The position numbers and the translations under genes were made by a program. A stretch of 64,000 bases of DNA from Betaproteobacteria bacterium Ga0077526 (GTDB lineage: Bacteria; Pseudomonadota; Gammaproteobacteria; Burkholderiales; Ga0077523). Every line of letters starts with the position of its first letter. The stretch's first letter is position 1. The DNA is taken from positions 248,001 to 312,000 of the forward strand of contig LNDV01000035.1 of NCBI GenBank assembly GCA_001464765.1, read 5' to 3'. Shown one piece after another: positions 34,518 to 42,603 of the stretch. The notes under the pieces are model-generated. The model worked only from the letters and a program-made list of their open reading frames with translations, had not been told where the DNA came from and made no database searches.

Positions 34518-36178
34518 TTCGGGCGCAGCTCCCGCCGGAGGATCTTGCCCACCGGGCTCTTGGGCAGCACATCGCGAAACTCGACGTGGCGCGGCACCTT
34601 GTAGCCGGTCATGTTCTGCTTGCAGAAGGCGATGACGGACTCGGCTGTGAGCGCGGGATCCCGCCTCACGACGAAGGCCTTGACGGCCTCACCCGACTGC
34701 TCGTCGGGCACGCCGATCACAGCAGCCTCGAGCACGCCGGGATGACCCGCCAGCACATCCTCGATCTCGTTCGGGTACACGTTGAAGCCGGAGACGAGGA
34801 TCATGTCCTTCAGACGGTCGACGATCTTGAGATAGCCCTCGGGCGTAATCAGGCCCATGTCACCGGTGGCCAGAAATCCGTCGGGGCCGATGACCTTCGC
34901 CGTCTCGTCGGGCCGCTGCCAGTAGCCTGCCATCACCTGCGGTCCACGCACGCACACCTGCCCCACTTCTCCCTGCGGCAGGGCCTTGCCGTCCTCGCTG
35001 CGGATCTCCACTTCGGTGCTCGGCATGGGAAAGCCCGTCGTACCGGTGTGATCCGCGATGCCCACCGGATTGACGGAGACCGCACCCGATGTCTCCGTGA
35101 GGCCGTAGCCCTCGAGAAGGGTATGCCCCGTGAGTTCCTTCCAGCGCTTGGCGACGGCGAGTTGAAGAGGCGCGCCACCGCCACCGCACATCTTGAGGTT
35201 GGAGAAATCGACGTTGCGGATCTCGGGATTGTTGAGCAGCGCGGTGTACAGCGTATTGACGCCCACCATGAAGCTGAAACGGCTCTTCGCGAGGATCGTC
35301 ACGAAACGCGGAATGTCCCGCGGGTTGGTGACGAGGATCTGCCGGTCGCCGCGATACATGCCCAGCATGCAGTTAAGGACGAGCGCGAGGATGTGATAGA
35401 AGGGCAGCGCGGCGATCGCGACTTCCTCCCCTTCCCGGAACTCCGAGCCGCAATAGGAGCGGATCTGCAGACAGTTGGCTACGACGTTCCGGTGCAACAG
35501 CATGGCGCCCTTGGACACGCCCGTCGTGCCGCCGGTGTACTGCAGGAACGCGATGTCGTCGGGTCCGATGGCGGGCTCCGCGAGTTTCGCGCCCGCACCC
35601 GCAGCCAGCGCAGCGGGAAATCGCACGCTGCCGGGCAGGCTCCACGCCGGCACCATCTTCTTCACGTGGCGCAGCACCAGATTGATGATCCAGCCCTTCG
35701 GGAAACCCAGCATGTCCCCCACGGCGGAGACGATGACGTGCTTCACCGGCGTGCGGCCGATGACTTCCTGGAGTGTGTGTGCCGCACCTTCGTAGATTAC
35801 GATCGCGGCGGCGCCGGAATCCTTGAGCTGGTGTTCGAGTTCCCGCGCCGTGTAGAGCGGATTCACGCTCACCACGACGAGACCCGCGCGCAGGATGCCG
35901 AACAGCGCGATCGGGTAGTTGATGAGATTGGGCATCATCACCGCGACCCGCTCACCCTTCTTCAGGCCAAGGGTCGACTGGAGGTAGGCGGCGAAGTCGC
36001 GGGACCGGCGGTCGATCTCCGCGAAGGATGCCGTCACGTCGAAATTCTCGAATGCCGGCTTGTCGCCAAACTTGCGCGCGGCAGCCATGAGCATCTGGGG
36101 AATCGTTTCGAACTCCAACGGCCCCAGATCATGGGGCACGCCCGCCGGATAATTGGCGAGCCACGGCTTTGCAGTCAT
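34514..36178 (-). CDS. fadD: Long-chain fatty acid-CoA ligase
   Basis: This 554-residue AMP-forming acyl-CoA synthetase has the ATP/AMP motif YTGGTTGVSKGA (about residues 212-223). EGYGLTETSG follows, then TGDMG and DRLKDMILVSGFNVYPNEIE, and the C-terminal catalytic Lys in PKSPVGKILRREL. These match FadD-type long-chain ligases, which activate fatty acids for beta-oxidation. It precedes and overlaps the hemoglobin gene. The acyl-CoA dehydrogenases, thiolase, crotonase and FadL elsewhere in the window could work with it. Chain-length preference cannot be read with certainty. Confidence 0.88.
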   Translation of the reverse strand: MTAKPWLANYPAGVPHDLGPLEFETIPQMLMAAARKFGDKPAFENFDVTASFAEIDRRSRDFAAYLQSTLGLKKGERVAVMMPNLINYPIALFGILRAGLVVVSVNPLYTARELEHQLKDSGAAAIVIYEGAAHTLQEVIGRTPVKHVIVSAVGDMLGFPKGWIINLVLRHVKKMVPAWSLPGSVRFPAALAAGAGAKLAEPAIGPDDIAFLQYTGGTTGVSKGAMLLHRNVVANCLQIRSYCGSEFREGEEVAIAALPFYHILALVLNCMLGMYRGDRQILVTNPRDIPRFVTILAKSRFSFMVGVNTLYTALLNNPEIRNVDFSNLKMCGGGGAPLQLAVAKRWKELTGHTLLEGYGLTETSGAVSVNPVGIADHTGTTGFPMPSTEVEIRSEDGKALPQGEVGQVCVRGPQVMAGYWQRPDETAKVIGPDGFLATGDMGLITPEGYLKIVDRLKDMILVSGFNVYPNEIEDVLAGHPGVLEAAVIGVPDEQSGEAVKAFVVRRDPALTAESVIAFCKQNMTGYKVPRHVEFRDVLPKSPVGKILRRELRPK

Positions 36179-36253
36179 ATCGGCCTCCCGGTTTGGTATG
36201 GTGTCCGCGGCACGCTGCCGATCCCCGCCCGGACTCGTTTCAGGCGCACTCGG

Positions 36254-36919
36254 TCAGGTGCGCTCCTTCTCTGCGGCTTCCCGCGCGCGCTTCAGCACCT
36301 CGAACACACCGCCGAGGTTCGGATTGAGTTCGAGCGCACGCTCGAAGTACTGGACGGCCTCGCTGTTTCGCCCCGTGCGCATGCTGCAGTGCCCGAGACC
36401 CTCGAGCGCGCCGAAATGATAGGGATTGAGTTCGAGCGCCTTGGCGAAGTCGCGCTCGGCCTCGCGCCAGCGGTCGCCCATCACCTTGACCTCGCCGCGG
36501 CGGTGCCAGCCCTCGGCGAAGTCCGGCATCAGGACCAGCAGTTCGTCGAACTTGTCCTCGGCTTCATCGAGCTTCATCTGATGCGTGAGATCAAGCGCGG
36601 TCTGGAACATCGGGTCGGCCGTGGAATTGTTGGCGCGCATCCAGATGCCCCATATGGACTGCTCGGCGACGCCGCGAATGATGTCCTCGTCGTCAGTGAG
36701 TGCGGACAGCAGGGCCGGGACATCTTCCATGATGCCGACGTCCGCAAGGCGGCCGTAGCCCTGGCGCCGCTCCTCGAGCAGCGGGCTGGCGATCTTCCGG
36801 AGTGCCTCGGTACGGTTGACCGTGCCCCAGGCGAACGCGTCCGTCGCCGGGACGACGGCGGCACCGGCCATGACGGTGAAGGCGACGGCGGCGAGCCACG
36901 CGCGATGACGATGTTCCAT
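36254..36919 (-). CDS. Secreted TPR/HEAT-type repeat protein
   Basis: This 221-residue periplasmic protein has a signal peptide (residues 1-30, VVPATDAFA). A HEAT-like segment (about 40-90, LADVGIMEDVPALLSALTDDEDI) is followed by two or three TPR units (about 105-215, for example EGWHRRGEVKVMGDRWREAERDFAKALELNP). TPRs mediate protein contacts. It lies 74 bases downstream of the membrane-anchored C13 protease gene on the same strand, so it may be a partner, which is inference. The ATG at 36917-36919 has an AGAGG site and opens the leader. Confidence 0.78.
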   Translation of the reverse strand: MEHRHRAWLAAVAFTVMAGAAVVPATDAFAWGTVNRTEALRKIASPLLEERRQGYGRLADVGIMEDVPALLSALTDDEDIIRGVAEQSIWGIWMRANNSTADPMFQTALDLTHQMKLDEAEDKFDELLVLMPDFAEGWHRRGEVKVMGDRWREAERDFAKALELNPYHFGALEGLGHCSMRTGRNSEAVQYFERALELNPNLGGVFEVLKRAREAAEKERT

Positions 36920-36993
36920 GCTGCGACCTCTTGGTGAGCGATAGGCACCCCCGCGCCCTCCGTGACGGGCCGTCTGCGGTCCGCCGGGATGCC

Positions 36994-38478
36994 TCAGTTT
37001 GCCGTGGCGGCGCCCCGGCCACAAGCGAGGCCGCCCGGGGAATCGTCCCCCGCGCAGACTGCCTTGTCCCGGCTGCCGCCAATCCGTGAGGCCATGCGTC
37101 GGGCGATCCGGTCGAGCTTGAGCCGGATCTCGTCACCCACGTGAATGTCGGGGTTCGACGGCTCGTAGTGGTTCGCCTTCTCCCATTCGCCGATGGTGGC
37201 CTTCGCCTTGGCGAACGCCGCGCTGAAGGAATGGGTCTCGCGCAGGGCCTCGTCGAAATAGGCCTTGCCGAAGAAAGTAAGTTCCGAATCGGCGCCGCAG
37301 CCGAAGGATTTATTGAAGGCATCTGCGGCCGTCATGATCATCGTGCGCTCGTCCTTCAGGGGCGCGATGAACCCCCCCGCGTAGCAGGCGGACACCACGA
37401 TCACCCGCCACTTGATGCCTGCTTCGTCCAGCATAGACCGCAGCGTGTCGGGCGTGATGTCCGCGAGTTGCAGGGGCCAGAACTGCATGGCGAGGGAGTG
37501 GTCTTCGCCGCCGTGGGTCGTGAGGAACAGAAACAGCACGTCCTCTTCCACGTCCATGGTCTTCGAAACCGCAAGCAGCGACTGCCGCAGACTCGTCGCG
37601 CTGGCCAGCGGCAGGGTCCGGACGGTCCGGGGGTTGTTCGACAGCAGCAGGACATGGCCGTCGGCGTCGTAGCGGGTGCGGATCATCTCGGCGGCAAGAC
37701 TCACCTCGTTCAGGAACACATCCTCATCCGCATAGCCCGCGGCCCCCACGAAGAACAGGTCCTCGACACCCGCGCGCTGGGGGGCCAGGCGCGCCGCCGA
37801 CGACTGCAGCAGCCGGCTCTGGGCGTAGATGACCTCCTCGCGGCTCGCCGCAGGGGCTTCTGCGGTGGCAGCGTCTTCGACCGGCTCGACCCATAGCCGC
37901 GTGTACGGCGTCCACCACAGGGGGACAGCCACCAGCACGAGTGTCCAACCGGCATTGGCGAGCCGCGGCAGGAACGCGCTCGCTCCGACCGCCCTTGAGA
38001 CTGCGATGGCGCAGGTCAGTGCCCACCACCCGTGCAGCAGGTATTCGGGGTAGCCCCAGACCCAGTCGACCGCCCACCACTCGCGGTCGCGACCGAGGAC
38101 GAATACGTTCATGGCGAGATCGAGCCAGCAGAGCGTTGCCAGCACGACGGTCGCTACTGTCAGCCACAGGCTGGCTCCCCCCGACCGGCGGCCGATCACC
38201 CAGCCGGCGAACAGACCGAGAGCGAGCGGGAACAGCGCCCGCGGCACGCCATCCCAGCGGAACTCCCCTTCGAACCCGTTCTGCGCAAGAGAAAACGCGA
38301 CCGCCAGCAGCACGTCGATGACGAGCAGGATGACCAGCTGGTCCGGAAACGGGCGCCACTGGCCCGGTCGCGGCCCAAGGAAGAAGAGGCTGCGAAGCCC
38401 CGCCGCCAGGTTGGACCGGAGGTCGGCTCCGGATCCCAGCGATACCGGCGGACCGTAGTGGGGAATGGGACTGTCCAT
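36994..38478 (-). CDS. Membrane-anchored C13 (legumain-like) peptidase
   Basis: This 494-residue protein has four or five transmembrane helices in the N-terminal half (about 46-66, 82-98, 103-125, 150-165 and 176-190). A C-terminal caspase-fold C13 domain follows, with the catalytic dyad His322 (TTHGGEDH) and Cys365 (VVSACYAGG), each after a hydrophobic strand. The family includes legumain and GPI-transamidase. With the helices counted, the protease domain probably faces the periplasm or cytoplasm depending on helix number, which I cannot settle. The ATG at 38476-38478 starts just before the first hydrophobic segment. The TPR gene follows. Confidence 0.85.
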   Translation of the reverse strand: MDSPIPHYGPPVSLGSGADLRSNLAAGLRSLFFLGPRPGQWRPFPDQLVILLVIDVLLAVAFSLAQNGFEGEFRWDGVPRALFPLALGLFAGWVIGRRSGGASLWLTVATVVLATLCWLDLAMNVFVLGRDREWWAVDWVWGYPEYLLHGWWALTCAIAVSRAVGASAFLPRLANAGWTLVLVAVPLWWTPYTRLWVEPVEDAATAEAPAASREEVIYAQSRLLQSSAARLAPQRAGVEDLFFVGAAGYADEDVFLNEVSLAAEMIRTRYDADGHVLLLSNNPRTVRTLPLASATSLRQSLLAVSKTMDVEEDVLFLFLTTHGGEDHSLAMQFWPLQLADITPDTLRSMLDEAGIKWRVIVVSACYAGGFIAPLKDERTMIMTAADAFNKSFGCGADSELTFFGKAYFDEALRETHSFSAAFAKAKATIGEWEKANHYEPSNPDIHVGDEIRLKLDRIARRMASRIGGSRDKAVCAGDDSPGGLACGRGAATAN

Positions 38479-38704
38479 CGTGATGCCGGACTTCCTCGAG
38501 GGGTTCGGTGGACCGGACGCCCCAGCCTTGCCTGGGTATCCGTGGCAGCCCGGAACGGCAGCGCAAACGAGGCGCACCATCCGGGCGGAGTTTCCTTAGA
38601 ATCGGACTTGGGTCTTCGGTAGTCCGCCGTACAGCCGTGAACGGCGTTCCACTCGCGAAAGACCCTCTTCTACAACCCGAGATTCTACCGTCCGAGACAC
38701 TCCC

Positions 38705-39037
38705 ATGAGTCGTGTTCGCTTGCTGCTTTCCTCGATCGGCGCCGCCCTGCTGCTCGGCGCCCCGCCCGTTCCGGCGGCCAACTATCCGCTCGGCACCATG
38801 ACGTGTGACGACATCGGTACCTTCGCATCGGAAGTGATGGCCGCGAAGAAGGAAGGCCGCTCCAAGGACGACGCGCTCGCCGCCCTGGAGCAGCGGAAGT
38901 ACGGCGACCCCGTCGAAAAGAAGAACCTCACCGACGTGGTCGAGATCCTCTACGGCAACCTGGGCCGCAACCTCGGCGTGAAGTCTGCCGGCGCGGTGCT
39001 GAAGACCGATTGCGAAACCGGCCGGCCGAAGTCCTGA
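38705..39037 (+). CDS. Secreted small protein of unknown function
   Basis: This 110-residue protein has a signal peptide (residues 1-24, PPVPAA). The mature part has two cysteines (one in MTCDDIG, one in KTDCETG) that could form a disulfide, and is mainly helical with many Lys and Asp. I do not recognise a family. It is directly followed, after one base, by the PLP enzyme gene at 39039, so the two may share a transcript. Confidence 0.7.
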   Translation: MSRVRLLLSSIGAALLLGAPPVPAANYPLGTMTCDDIGTFASEVMAAKKEGRSKDDALAALEQRKYGDPVEKKNLTDVVEILYGNLGRNLGVKSAGAVLKTDCETGRPKS

Positions 39038-39038
39038 G

Positions 39039-40157
39039 ATGCTTCCCGCCCCCGCAACGATCGGCATGCCGATCGCAGAAGTCGACACCCCCGCCCTGCT
39101 GCTTGACCTGGACGGGTTCGAACACAACCTCGACACCCTCGCGCGGACCCTTCAGGGACGCGACGTGAAGGTCCGACCGCACGCGAAGAGTCACAAATGC
39201 CCGGCCATCGCCCGCATCCAGATCGAGCGTGGTGCCGTCGGCGTGTGCTGTCAGAAGGTAAGCGAGGCCGAGGCTCTCGTGGACGGCGGCGTCGGCAACG
39301 TCATGGTCAGCAACGAGGTGGTGGGCGCATCGAAGCTGGCCCGTCTCGCCCGACTGGCCCGGCGCGCGAACATCCGCGTGCTGGCGGATCATCCGGACAA
39401 CGTGGACGCGCTCCAGAAGGCGGCAGAGGAAGCCCAGGTGACCCTGGAGGTCCTCGTCGAAGTCGACGTGGGTGCCGGCCGATGCGGTGCCCAGCCGGGG
39501 GAGCCCGCCGCGAAACTGGCTGCCCACATTGCCGGGTCTCCGAATCTCGCCTTCGCGGGAATTCACGCCTACCAGGGCGGCGCCCAGCACATGCGCACGC
39601 CGGAGGAACGCGAGACGGCCATCCGCAAGGCGCTCGCCATGGTCGAAGCCACCGTTGCCGCCCTCGACCGGTTCGGGCTGAAGGCCGAAACCATCACCGG
39701 TGCGGGCACAGGCACGTATCTGCTCGAGGCAGCCAGCGGCATCTACAACGAGATCCAGCCGGGTTCCTACGTCTTCATGGATGCGGACTACGGCCGCAAT
39801 CTCGAAGCCGACGGCAAGCCCGTCCACACCTTCCGGCACAGCCTGTTCATCCTCGCCACGGTGATGAGCCGTCCCTCGCCGGGCAAGGCGGTCGTCGACG
39901 TGGGGCTCAAGGCCCACTCCGTGGACTCCGGCATGCCTCTTGTGGCCGACGTTCCCGGCGCGAAGTACCTGCGCGCCTCCGATGAGCACGGCCTGGTTGA
40001 ACTGCCGGAAGGCGCCGACGTGCCTCTGGGCACCAAGATCCAGCTGATTCCGGGGCACTGCGACCCCACCGTCAACCTCTACGACTGGCTCGTGTGCCAC
40101 CGCAACGGCGTGGTCGAGGACATCTGGCCGATCGCCGGTCGCGGCGCGTTCTACTGA
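39039..40157 (+). CDS. D-threonine aldolase/D-serine dehydratase-like (DSD1) PLP enzyme
   Basis: This 372-residue enzyme has the alanine-racemase-like barrel followed by a beta-domain. The PLP Lys is expected in VRPHAKSHK (Lys50), and the C-terminal metal site in PGHCDPTVNLYD (His and Cys). This combination marks metal-dependent D-threonine aldolases, D-3-hydroxyaspartate aldolases and D-serine dehydratases. The exact substrate is unclear, and no neighbouring gene points to one. It is translated one base after the stop of the small secreted protein. Confidence 0.85.
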   Translation: MLPAPATIGMPIAEVDTPALLLDLDGFEHNLDTLARTLQGRDVKVRPHAKSHKCPAIARIQIERGAVGVCCQKVSEAEALVDGGVGNVMVSNEVVGASKLARLARLARRANIRVLADHPDNVDALQKAAEEAQVTLEVLVEVDVGAGRCGAQPGEPAAKLAAHIAGSPNLAFAGIHAYQGGAQHMRTPEERETAIRKALAMVEATVAALDRFGLKAETITGAGTGTYLLEAASGIYNEIQPGSYVFMDADYGRNLEADGKPVHTFRHSLFILATVMSRPSPGKAVVDVGLKAHSVDSGMPLVADVPGAKYLRASDEHGLVELPEGADVPLGTKIQLIPGHCDPTVNLYDWLVCHRNGVVEDIWPIAGRGAFY

Positions 40158-40550
40158 GTCCGACTCCGGGGCGGGTTCCTCCCGCCCCGACCGGCGAGCC
40201 ATCCCGGCCGCCTCTCCTGAAGAAAACCCTTCCTATTGCATTTGTCATATGGGCTCGGCAGCGAAACTGACGCTACGCTGAAGCCTGAGCCTTGACCCGT
40301 CCGCTCGACCGCAGTCTCGACCGGCAGGCAGAATCCGCCGGCAGGACTTGCCGCCGCCCCTCGGGCACGCGACTTCGGACTGGAAATGGTCAACTTCTGA
40401 CTGTAATGCCATTCGGGTATCTTCATGCAGACACTGGGCAAATCGGTTGACGTCCCGTGCTCGGGGCAATCGGGATCCCCACCGCCAAAAACGGGCGGAC
40501 TAATTGCTTCTAACTGCATCCTGTCTTCACCATCGCACTCTGGAGGCTCC
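40158..40550. other. Gap before a PEP-CTERM gene
   Basis: These 393 bases show no gene on either strand. There is an AT-richer patch near 40230-40255 (TTGCATTTGTCATATG) that could hold a promoter. A weak sigma-54-like match (GG, then C at 40494-40496, and TTGCT at 40504-40508, with GG-N10-GC spacing) lies 43 bases before the start codon. Confidence 0.4.
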
Positions 40551-41336
40551 ATGCCCACCCTGACCCGACGCCTGCGCACCCTCACCCTGATCGCAGCCAC
40601 CGCGCTGTCGGCTCCGTCCGCTTTCGCCCAGACACTCTGGGTCGCGGATGCCAATGGCAAGCTCGGCAAAGTGGACATTGCCACGGGCAGCGCCAGCCTC
40701 GTGGGTGACATGGGGGCCGTGATGACCGACATCGCCTTCGATCCCACAGGCAATCTGTTCGGTATCGCCTTCACCTCCCTGTACCGGATCGACTCGACGA
40801 CCGGTGCAAGCACGCTGGTAGGGGACTTGAACACCTCCGTGAACTCCCTGGTGTTCTCTGCCGACGGAACGCTCTACGCCGCGAACAGTCAGCTCTACAC
40901 GATCGATCCCGTCACTGCGGCGGCGTCCACCGTGGGCAATGGCGCGACGTCCTACATCTCGTCCGGTGATCTCGCTTTCGTCCAGGGCGAGTTGTACCTG
41001 ACCAGCAACGTGCCGAACAACGACACACTGATGCGACTGGATACCGCCACCGGCGCGGCAACCAGCGTCGGGCAAATGGGTGTCTCGGCGGTGTACGGCC
41101 TCGCCTCGCCGGATCGGGTCTCCCTCTACGGCGTCGCGGGGACCGATATCTACTCGGTCAGCACGGCGACCGGAAACGCCAGTTTCGTGCAGACGTTTGC
41201 GGGACAAGGCCTCGGCGAGACCTACGGCACCGCCTTCCGGTCCGAATCCGCCCCGCCCATCCCGGAACCCGGCACCGCCGCACTCGGCACCGTCGGCCTG
41301 CTCGGACTGTGGATGGCCCTGCGTCGCCGTAACTGA
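40551..41336 (+). CDS. PEP-CTERM protein with beta-propeller-like repeats
   Basis: This 261-residue secreted protein has a signal peptide (residues 1-26, APSAFAQ). Four or more repeats follow with a pattern like LWVADANGKLGKVDIATGSAS, SLYRIDSTTGAST and QLYTIDPVTAAAS, the strand order of YVTN/propeller proteins. The C-terminus is IPEPGTAALGTVG, a hydrophobic segment and ALRRRN, the exosortase signal. A TGGAGG site precedes the ATG. Likely displayed on the cell surface; ligand unknown. Confidence 0.82.
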   Translation: MPTLTRRLRTLTLIAATALSAPSAFAQTLWVADANGKLGKVDIATGSASLVGDMGAVMTDIAFDPTGNLFGIAFTSLYRIDSTTGASTLVGDLNTSVNSLVFSADGTLYAANSQLYTIDPVTAAASTVGNGATSYISSGDLAFVQGELYLTSNVPNNDTLMRLDTATGAATSVGQMGVSAVYGLASPDRVSLYGVAGTDIYSVSTATGNASFVQTFAGQGLGETYGTAFRSESAPPIPEPGTAALGTVGLLGLWMALRRRN

Positions 41337-41469
41337 TCCCGCCGAGTACCTGCCCCCCGTTGTCTAGGGGGTAACGGGAGGCGCCATCGCGTCTCCCCAT
41401 GATTTCGTCTGAAGCGGAAACCTTTGTCCGTGCCGGCACGTCGAAGCTCGTCCTGCGAGCCTTCGACCT

Positions 41470-42603
41470 ATGCCCCCTCCCTTCGAACCCACCCGTGCCG
41501 CCGCTCTCGCCCGCATCGCCGCGATCGATGCGCGCGCCTATGCGAAGACGCGCAACGCGCTGGACGGTCGCGTCACGGGCCTCGGCCCCTATCTGACGCA
41601 CGGCCTGACGGACGTTCCCGAGATTCTCGCGTCGCTCGATGCACACAGTGTGTCTCGCCAGGAGAAGATCGTCTTCGAATTGGCGTGGCGGGAGTACTGG
41701 CACCACGTCTGGCGTCACATCGGGGACGACATCTTCGTCCCGCGACGCGCCGCCCCCTTTGGTCAAGCGGCACAGGACACGATGCCCGAAGATGTACTGG
41801 AGGCCCGAACCGGCGTTCCGGCGATCGATGCGGCCGTGAGCTCGCTCCATGAGACCGGCTACGTCCACAACCACGCCCGCATGTGGGTGGCGTCGTACGT
41901 CGTTCACGTGCGCAAGGTGTCCTGGCTGACAGGCGCGCGCTGGTTCTACACCCATCTCCTCGACGGTGATCTCGCGTCGAACACGTTGTCGTGGCAGTGG
42001 GTCGCCGGTGTCTTCACCGGCAAACCCTACTTCTTCAACAACGACAATGTCGCCCGCTATGCGCCGTCGCTCGCGCGTCCCGGGACGGCGATCGATCGCA
42101 GCTACGAAGCGATGGAAGTGCTTGCCCGTAGCGCCGCGGACGTCGGCGCTGAGCCGGACGCGCCTGCGGAAGGACTGCCATCCCCCGCGGCGATCTCCGA
42201 CCCGCCCATCGCTGTGACGCCGTTGCCCGACGTCACCAATCGAACGATTCGACTCGTGCACCCCTGGGCTCTGGGCGACCGCGGCAAGGCGGATGTTGCC
42301 ATCGGCATCCTCCATCGCCCTTTCCACGAACGTCATCCGTGGTCGTCGAAACGCTGGTCGTTCGTGCTCGCGCGCATGGCTGCGGTGACCGATGCCATCT
42401 GGGTCGGCGATCTGGTTGATCTGGAGCCTTCGATCCGCAGCGCGCGCCAAGTGGAATGCACGGCAACGCTGAACCCTGGGTACGCGCAGGCGCTCCCTCG
42501 ACTTAGTCAGTCGGTGCTGCCCGCGCCGCGGGCGTTCCCCGATCCGCCGCTGCTGCAGCGCTCGTTCAGCCAGTTCTGGCAGAAGGTGTCCGATGCCGCC
42601 TGA
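41470..42603 (+). CDS. FAD-binding photolyase-like protein with the alpha/beta domain at the C-terminus
   Basis: This 377-residue protein has the photolyase/cryptochrome FAD domain at its N-terminus (about residues 1-200). Evidence includes GVPAIDAAVSSLHETGYVHN, MWVASYVV, FYTHLLDGDLASNTLSWQW and FFNNDNVARYAP. The usual N-terminal antenna domain is missing. Residues about 245-375 look like a shortened alpha/beta fold (TIRLVHPWALGD, VAIGILHRPFHERHPW, AIWVGDL) ending in FSQFWQK, which resembles the end of a photolyase antenna domain. This suggests a circular permutation; it is inference from reading. It overlaps the FeS-BCP photolyase gene by 11 bases. Confidence 0.8.
   Translation: MPPPFEPTRAAALARIAAIDARAYAKTRNALDGRVTGLGPYLTHGLTDVPEILASLDAHSVSRQEKIVFELAWREYWHHVWRHIGDDIFVPRRAAPFGQAAQDTMPEDVLEARTGVPAIDAAVSSLHETGYVHNHARMWVASYVVHVRKVSWLTGARWFYTHLLDGDLASNTLSWQWVAGVFTGKPYFFNNDNVARYAPSLARPGTAIDRSYEAMEVLARSAADVGAEPDAPAEGLPSPAAISDPPIAVTPLPDVTNRTIRLVHPWALGDRGKADVAIGILHRPFHERHPWSSKRWSFVLARMAAVTDAIWVGDLVDLEPSIRSARQVECTATLNPGYAQALPRLSQSVLPAPRAFPDPPLLQRSFSQFWQKVSDAA

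Noticed and set aside
34286..36937. Long open frame (883 codons) opposite fadD and the TPR gene
   Set aside because: It spans two real minus-strand genes and the gap between them and has no domain character.
41345..41400. Terminator after the PEP-CTERM gene at 40551
   Set aside because: There are short C/G-run pairings (CCCCC with GGGGG) but the stems are ambiguous and no T-run follows.
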